Part shown: positions 57,958 to 64,000 of the stretch, in pieces
Numbering within the stretch: position 1 is the stretch's first letter
Layout: every line of letters starts with the position of its first letter
DNA from: Cynocephalus volans
Taxonomy: Eukaryota; Chordata; Mammalia; Dermoptera; Cynocephalidae
Reading direction: 5' to 3'
Assembly (NCBI RefSeq): GCF_027409185.1
Contig: NC_084467.1
Location: 83,336,501-83,400,500, forward strand
DNA length: 64,000 nucleotides
Notes under the pieces: generated by a model
Database searches by the model: none
Told to the model about the DNA's origin: nothing
What the model saw: only the letters and a program-made list of their open reading frames with translations
Program-made: the position numbers and the translations under genes

Positions 57958-58260
57958 TGAGATGGCTCCAGTGCCTTGGGTCCTACATAAGCAAATCAAA
58001 ACCCAAATCAATATAAGCAGTAAAATGAAACTTAAGCTTAATCAATCAGAAACTACCAACTAACCTATGACTAGGGACTTTCTGCTTTAATCAATCAAAT
58101 ACTATGTTTGTCTTGCTTCCATGAATACCTTACGAAAGTTTTCCCCTTCCACCCCTCGGTGGAGTGCTGACCAGCCTGTGGCCTGGTGCTGCCTGATTCA
58201 TGAATCACCGTCTGCTCAATAAACTCTTTAATGTTTAGATTATTTTTTAAAAATCTAACA
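57958..58260 (+). mobile_element. Probable solo LTR of a class I endogenous retrovirus
   Basis: A roughly 300-bp noncoding segment starts TG and ends CA. It contains 'tcagaaactaccaactaacc', a CCCCTCGGTGGAGTG stretch, and 'ctgctcaataaactctttaa', which carries an AATAAA polyadenylation signal near the 3' end. This resembles gammaretrovirus-like LTRs of mammals as I remember them. No internal viral genes are present. Flanking duplications were not confirmed, so the edges are approximate. Confidence 0.5.
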
Positions 58261-59355
58261 AATGAGTGTAAAAAAAAGAGCAAATAACAGAATATAGTTG
58301 ACAGAATCTTCAGAGGCTTATCATTTGGTCAACTTTATTTTGCTCAGTTCATTTACTATTTTTGAGTGCCAACCCTGTACTGGGGACTCTTCTAGGCCTT
58401 GTGAATACAATGGTAAATGAAAGGGTTAAGATCTTTCTTTAGGGGCTTTCAATTCTAGGACCATATCAAGCAAGGGATACTATTTCAGGGAGTCAAGAGC
58501 ACCGTGAAGACAGTAAACCAACATTGCGCTAGAGAGTGTGTGTGTGCTGCTTGAGAGAGGGTGGTCTGGGGAGGAGGGGATGCTCAAGGGGAAGGGATAA
58601 TTGGGAAATGCACTGTCACGGCAAATGTATTGAGAGAATGAGCTTGAAACAGAGAGAAGTGGCCGGAGGACTGAGCAAGGGAGAGAAGGATGAAATGGGA
58701 GGGTAGGCAGAGAGAGGCCAGATTAAGCAGAATTTTGGAGGCCCTGAAGAAATTGGCCTTACAGGAATTACGATGAAGATCTGAGGTCTTGAAAAACTCT
58801 TCTGTGCTTGTTTCCTGAATTAAAGAGAAATTAAAATAAACTCAGATTAAATATTGAGATGATTTAAAAATAGAAAGTCTTAAGTCATGCATCTGATAAC
58901 TCATCAGAAAAATAAAATTAAGTAAGTGGGCCCATTTTCCAGCCATTCTAGATAAATAAGTACCTATTATAAAATTTGTTCAACTGAGTCTTATGATTTA
59001 GGGGAGAAATGTGGTCAACATAACAGGAAAGAATTTTTCCATTCCTTTTTGTGTGTTTAGAATTGGCCACTAGTTTCCATTTCTTTTTCCAACTTTGCAT
59101 TTTTAAATTGCTTGGATCATGATCATGGATTAAAAAAATATTTTGGCCTCACCTAAAAGTTTTCTTTTTTTTTTATGAAAAGTTTTCAAGGAAACTGCTT
59201 TGCAAGGGGATTTGAGCCATTTTTACTTTCAGCTCTCAGTTTGAAGAGGGTGTGATTTATAGGCATTATTCCAAATGCTAAACTAAAATATATATCCATT
59301 TGGGTTGTTAAAGTTTACCTTTGAATTGCCTGATTTTACTACTGTCTAACCAGAG
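58261..59355. other. Intergenic, one L2/MIR-like relic
   Basis: A relic at about 58340-58480 ('gagtgccaaccctgtactgg' then 'attctaggaccatatcaa') resembles a widespread ancient repeat. Nothing else recognised. Confidence 0.5.
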
Positions 59356-59707
59356 TGATATGGTCTGAATGTGTCCCTTAAAATTCATGTTGAAACTTAA
59401 TCTCCAATGCAATAGTACTGAAAGGCGGGGCTTTTAGGAGGTGATTAGATCATGAGGGCTCCTCCCACATGAATGGGATCAAAGCCCTAATAAAAGAGAC
59501 TTCCTTCCGGCAGCATTCAGTCCCTTTTGCTCTTTCACTCTTCTGCCATGTGAGGGTGCAGCTACAAGGCATCATCCTGAAGCAGAGAGTGCAGCTCTCG
59601 CCAGACACCAAACCCACTGGCACCTTTATCTTGGATGTGCCTGCCTCCAGAACTGTGAGAAATACATTTCTATTGTTTTGTTAAAACAGCATGAAAGGAC
59701 TAACACA
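59356..59707 (+). mobile_element. Solo LTR of the MaLR (ERVL-MaLR) group
   Basis: A roughly 350-bp segment from 'tgatatggtctgaatgtgtc' through 'ggaggtgattagatcatgag', 'cttctgccatgtgagggtgc' and 'gcctccagaactgtgagaaa' to 'ggactaacaca'. This order is that of MST/MLT1-type LTRs. No internal sequence is attached. It begins TG and ends CA as expected. Confidence 0.82.
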
Positions 59708-59775
59708 AGAAGTTAGACAGAAGGAAAAAAAAGCCTTCAAGAAAACCAGCTACTGATTTTGATTATTTTCAGAAA

Positions 59776-59815
59776 GTATAGTGTGTGTGTGTGAGTGTGT
59801 ATATATATATATGTA
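59776..59815 (+). repeat. TG/TA microsatellite
   Basis: A (GT)n run followed by (AT)n, likely length-variable. Confidence 0.85.
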
Positions 59816-59884
59816 TGTTTTGTTTTTCTTGACATCATGTTTTCTGGAGCAGATTCTTAATGAAGATTTTGAAATAAAGCAGGT

Positions 59885-60025
59885 AGTACAGGGTAGAAGT
59901 TAAGAGAACGTCCTCCAGTTGGCCTGAGTTTGAAGCCATCTAGCTGTGTAAGCAGATTACTTACCTGACCTTTGTAAGCTTCAGCTGTCTCATTTGCAGA
60001 ATAATACCTACCTCTCATAGTTGCA
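59885..60025 (+). repeat. MIR SINE
   Basis: Forward MIR: 'agctgtgtaagcagattact', 'ttcagctgtctcatttgcag' and 'aataatacctacctctcata' follow consensus. Confidence 0.75.
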
Positions 60026-60759
60026 TGAAATTTAAATGATAATATATTATTATTTCTAAGCATATGTTCCCAAGGTGAAATTGCATTTGCTTTATAAAAA
60101 CTAACCTTCAATTATTTATCTTACACTCTACTTATTCTTGTATGCTTGGCATGTATGAGTTAAACTACCATCAGTCATTATTGCATGATTAGCCTGCATA
60201 GTGACCATTCTTCCCTCATGCATGTTATTCCCATCTTTACATTACATCTTAAAACCATAAGATAGGGGTCGTGTTTTATATCTGTTCCTCACTGGTCCCT
60301 AGCTGAGTTCTGTGTACAAAGCAGGTGCCCACTTACTATTTGAATTGAAACTGCAGTGTTGCCTCCTGAGGACTGCTGAGTCATTCATATCACCATCCCA
60401 AAGACTGGTTAATCTATAACTTAATAACATGTTGACTCCTTCAGATGTAAGCCAAAAATACTGTTCTAGTCAGCACCAACCCACAAAGGATAAACAAAAG
60501 TTGGCAAATGGTGCTCTTAAAGTACACACATCTTTTCAGCCAATTAATTATTCACTCAACAAAAATCTGTTGAGTATCTACTGTGTACCAGGTTCTGTTC
60601 TAGACTCTGAGGAGACATAGCGAGCATGCCTTGAAAGCTGTGTTTTCCCCTGCTTGAATTTTATGATCTGAACTGACTTAGGAAAAGTCAAGGTGCTTAT
60701 TCTTACACCTTTCACTTGGCCAAAAACACATGTGCCAAGGAGAGCAGCACAACCAGCCT

Positions 60760-61235
60760 TGTCTTTTTATTGCGGGACTCATCTGTGCTTCCAGGATGAA
60801 CTTCTAATATCTCAGAGCTTACAAAGCCCTCTTCCCATAGAATGCCTCACTGATAACTCGCCTGGATAAAAAAGGGTCTCATATTCTATATTCTAGTCAA
60901 TTGTCTGCTTTTAGAAATCCACTAAAACAGCTGTGTCCAGAAAGCCTTTTTCCATCTGGTCCTCTTCTGCTTTACCTGACTCTCACTGAGTTCATCAGAT
61001 ACTTTCTCCAGGAAGCCTTCCTTGTTCCCCCAATCTGGTTAAATATCCACTTCTGGGTTCCCACGACTCTTCATTTTTAACCTTTAATCATAGAACTTAA
61101 TTCACTATATGAGGGGTCTTCAAAAAGTTCACAGAAGAATTTACATTATTTTTTAATTCCATTTTTCCATCAACTTTTTGAAGTGCCCTTGTATTATAAT
61201 TACCTAGGTTCTCTTTTCACTAGACTGTGAGCTCT
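60760..61235 (+). repeat. L2 LINE 3' fragment interrupted by a MITE (probable)
   Basis: The segment with 'ctccaggaagccttccttgt' and, after the MITE, 'actagactgtgagctcttta' matches the order of the L2 3' end. The mariner-type MITE at 61110-61191 is inserted into it. Confidence 0.65.
61110..61191. mobile_element. 82-bp mariner-type MITE, second copy
   Basis: Ends 'gaggggtcttcaaaaagttc' and the inverse 'gaagtgccctt' close a near-palindrome around an A/T-rich centre. TA dinucleotides flank both sides (61108-61109 and 61192-61193). Same family and length as the copy at 6210-6291, but with different substitutions, so it is an independent old insertion. Confidence 0.8.
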
Positions 61236-61339
61236 TTAAATCTAGAGACTAATTCTTTTACATCTGTGATGAATATATTAAAAGAAAAAAAGAAAAAAGA
61301 AAGGGAAGGTTATGGTGAAATTGATAAAAATTCTCCCAG

Positions 61340-61460
61340 AGCCAATTTTTTGGAGTCAGACCCATGTGGTCCAAACTCAGCACCACCAATTATTAGTTGT
61401 GAGACTTGGGGCAAGTTACTTAACTCAGCTGGGTCCCTTACCTCTGGCATTAAGCAGGGG
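61340..61460 (+). repeat. MIR SINE
   Basis: Forward MIR: 'tattagttgtgagacttggg' followed by 'gcaagttacttaactcagct'. Confidence 0.78.
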
Positions 61461-61511
61461 CTTTATAAGCATTTGCTTCATGAAAGAATAACAATGACTG
61501 TCAGAGGCTTA

Positions 61512-61705
61512 AATTAATAATGATAGCACTTACTCTGTGTGAGGCACTCAGCTGAGCACTTTCCATATACTACCTCCCTTAATCCTAACATACCCCTGCA
61601 AGGTAGGGAATATTCATTATATCCCTTTTACAGATGAAAATGAAGAAACTGTGGCCCAGGGAGGGCGACACGCCCAGGTTACTCAAGGGAGCTCCAGAGT
61701 CCATT
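61512..61705 (-). repeat. MIR SINE
   Basis: Reverse MIR: 'tctgtgtgaggcactcagct', 'tgcaaggtagggaatattca' and 'gaagaaactgtggcccaggg' follow consensus. It lies just right of an opposite-orientation MIR. Confidence 0.78.
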
Positions 61706-61904
61706 CACTTAACTGTTACTCTGTACTGTGTGTGCAGGCTGCAAAGGATAATAGGGGAAGATGAGAGACAGAGCATAATGATGAGCACAAAAAGTCCCCT
61801 GCCCTCACCAAGAAAAGCATTCTCCCCTGATGCTATTTCATTTCCTGGGGATTACCTCTCCAATATTCCAAAAGGGCTAATTTTCAGTCTGACATTCTTT
61901 GCTT

Positions 61905-62235
61905 ATCGACTAAATGTTTGTGACCCCTTAAAAAGTCATGTTGAAATCTAATCCCCAAGGGGATGGTATTAGAAGATTGGGTTTTGGGGGTGATTAGGGC
62001 ATGAGAGTGGGATGAGCTCTCTTAAAAGAAGAGAGACTTTGCTCTCTTAGCTCCATGTGAGGCTACAGCAAGAAGTCGGCAGTCAGCAACCAGGAGAAGA
62101 ACCATTACCAGACACTGGATCTGCCGGCACCTGATATGGGACTTCCCAGCCTCCAGAACTATGAAAAATAAATGTTAATTGCATAAGCCTCCCAGTCTAT
62201 AGTATTTTGTTATCATAGCTCATGCTAAGACAGAA
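61905..62235 (+). mobile_element. Solo LTR of the MaLR group, diverged
   Basis: A second LTR of the same general type as the one at 59356: 'catgttgaaatctaatcccc', 'gattagggcatgagagtggg', 'gctccatgtgaggctacagc' and 'cagcctccagaactatgaaa'. It is more degraded. MIR and L2 relics lie between the two LTRs, so they are not the two ends of one provirus. Confidence 0.7.
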
Positions 62236-62703
62236 ATTGTGTTTTTGTTTTTGTTTCTTTTTTTTAAAGACAGAAATTGGTACTGAGAAGTGGGAGCTGC
62301 TGTAACAAATACCTAAAAATGTCAAAGCAGCTTTGAAACTGAGTAATGCATAGAGGCTGAAGTTTCCAAGTGCATGCTAGAAGAAACTGAGATTATCACG
62401 AAGAGACATTTAAAGTCAATTCTGGTGAAGGCTGAGAAAGGAAAGAGGAGACCTGTAGAGAAAGGTTTCATCTTCCCAGGGAATACATAAATAATCATGT
62501 ACAGAATGTTGCTAGAAATATGGATAGGAAAGGTCATCTTGATAAGGCCTCAGATGAAAATGAAGAACATGTTATTGGACAATGGAGAAAAAACCACCTT
62601 TCTTAAAAAGTGGCAAAGAATTTGGCCCAACTGTGTTCTGTTCTAGTGTTTTGTGGAAGGTAGAACTTGTGAGCAATAAAATTAGATATTTAGCTGAAGA
62701 GAT
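62236..62703. other. Intergenic, nothing recognised
   Basis: No gene or confident repeat was seen between the LTR and the right-edge L1. Confidence 0.5.
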
Positions 62704-64000
62704 TTATTTTCTTTTTTAAAAATTTTATTTATTTTTTTATTGAATCATAATTGATTATACATATTTTGAGGGTTCAACATTGACGTATGTTGATCAAATC
62801 AATATTATTAGCATATATATTATTACAAATCATACTTATTCTTTATGCCCCTTGTCCAATCTCTCACCATCTCCTGCTCCCTTCCCCCTCCCACCTCTGA
62901 TAACCCTAGATTTCTTCTCTTCTTCTGAAAGAATAACAGTTACTCTCCTGACATGTTGCCTAGATGATCTGTCTAGTGCTGAGAGAAATGTGTTCAGGTC
63001 CCCTCTATTATTGTAGAGTAGACATTGCTTCTGTCACTCTGGAATGGGCTTTGTGGAGAGAGACATCCTCTTCTCTTCTTTGGTCTCTGTTGGTGACTCT
63101 CCTTGTGTCAATGCACTCAAGTGGCTGCTGGACCATCTGCAGTGGTTGTAGTGTCTAGCCACTTTAGTGGCAGCTGTGGCTATTGTGATGGCTGTGGTCA
63201 CATGGAAGTGGTGTTTTTGGCATGGTCTTTGCCTGGCTGTGGGAGGAGGGATCAGTCCTCGGCTCCATACTTCAGGACCCCGGGTGGGCCCATGGCAGTG
63301 GCAGCGTGCCTCATTGTGGGAGGAGGGTCAGTCCCAGCTCCAACTGTTTTACATTCTAAAATGTTGTTGCAGAGCAGTTGGGTGGGAGCGGAAGAGGTAA
63401 AGGGGGAAGGAAATAGGGTGGGAGAAGGAGGAAGGAGGGTGGTGTGGTTGAGGCCCGTGGCACCACCCTCATTCCTGCAGAGGAGACTAGGGGACTTCCA
63501 GTGGTGGCTTGGTCATTGCTGAGCTGAATGCAGATGTCAGGGGGTGTGGCTGAAGCCCTTGGCCTCCCCTGCCCTGGCTCAAAAGCCTGGGTTTTTTCCA
63601 GCAGTGGCTCAGTGATCATCACTGGGCTGGTTGTGGGTGTTGGGGGGGTGTGGGCGAGGCCCCCAATCCTCCCCACTCCCTAACTTGGAGGCCCAGGGAT
63701 CTTCCAGTCCTCCTAGGTTTTATAGGTGTTCTTTGATGAAGTGAGAACTTTGCTATTTAATATCAGACTTTGTCTCTGGTCTGTGGGTATTTTGTTTTTT
63801 CTTTTAGTTCTGTGTTGGATTATTCGCTGTTTCCACTACTTAAACTCTGCACTGGAAGTAATTTGTTGTCCTTTGCTTACTTCTAAAATGGGGAATTTCC
63901 TGTGGGGACCAGCACTTGAGCCCTGTGGTTGAGCTAAATTGCTGCTTTGCTGCTGATTCCCTGGGGAAGGCTTTTTGTGTGGCTCAGGTTTTAATGGTTG
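62704..64000 (-). mobile_element. L1 3' region in reverse orientation, running off the right edge
   Basis: A T-rich stretch at 62704-62740 is the A-tail of a reverse-orientation element. It is followed by the L1 3' UTR sequence 'tgaatcataattgattatac' and 'gatcaaatcaatattattag'. Beyond about 63100 the sequence becomes G-rich and internally repetitive and is less certainly L1. No ORF2 sequence is recognised before the window ends. Confidence 0.6.
63238..63720. repeat. Degenerate G-rich tandem repeats (~79 bp and ~103 bp)
   Basis: 'gtgtggttgaggcccgtgg' (63442), 'gtgtggctgaagcccttgg' (63544) and 'gtgtgggcgaggcccccaa' (63648) mark three units about 103 bp apart, each also carrying a 'ccag(t/c)...tggct' part. 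Upstream, 'gtgggaggagggatcagtcc' (63239) and 'gtgggaggagggtcagtccc' (63318) are about 79 bp apart. Confidence 0.75.

Noticed and set aside
59356..62235. The two MaLR LTRs as the ends of one provirus
   Set aside because: L2, MIR and MITE relics lie between them and no internal retroviral sequence is present, and the two differ greatly in divergence.
1..64000. CRISPR arrays, operons, bacterial defence systems or other prokaryotic features
   Set aside because: The window is mammalian DNA with spliced genes and interspersed repeats. The repeated units seen are transposons, microsatellites or local duplications.

Overview
This is a mammalian nuclear genomic window: long spliced genes with GT-AG introns, a CpG-island promoter, and L1, L2, MIR, MaLR and mariner/hAT repeats. 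It holds no prokaryotic-style gene, CRISPR array or operon. Two genes are recognised. On the + strand are the last three coding exons of SLC44A3 (choline-transporter-like protein 3), from 18859 to a poly(A) signal at 22677. On the - strand is a complete CNN3 (calponin-3) gene, from a CpG-island promoter near 49.0 kb to a poly(A) signal near 24.5 kb. Its seven coding exons splice exactly in frame to 329 codons. The SLC44A3-CNN3 convergent order is that of human 1p21.3. ALG14, the next gene in human, is not reached.

Species. Several short repeats are SINEs built from a tRNA-Ile-like head, with monomer, dimer and rearranged forms, poly(A) tails and target-site duplications. From memory this matches the CYN family of colugos (Dermoptera), so a colugo such as Galeopterus is the best guess. 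It is an inference from repeat family, not a database result.

Layout. 1-18858: presumed SLC44A3 intron, with a 5'-inverted L1 at the left edge, a second L1 at 9.45-10.9 kb, MIR/L2 relics, a mariner-type MITE and an exact 56-bp tandem duplication; the exon expected before 18859 was not found. 18859-22700: SLC44A3 3' end. 22700-24490: short convergent intergenic spacer with a dimeric SINE and a 21-G run inside a MER5A relic. 24490-48788: CNN3, with an 18.1-kb first intron. 48050-49600: CpG island and promoter. 49600-64000: upstream intergenic DNA made of old repeats: L1 and L2 fragments, MIRs, SINEs, three probable solo LTRs, a second MITE nested in L2, and an L1-like 3' region carrying degenerate ~103-bp tandem repeats at the right edge.

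I found no convincing new biological system. The most useful observations are structural: nested MITEs, the twin-primed L1, the exact tandem duplication, the G-run, the minisatellite-like repeat at the right edge, and a predicted 7-residue C-terminal extension of SLC44A3. The two genes are not known to act together: CTL3 is a membrane protein and calponin-3 is an actin-binding cytoskeletal regulator.
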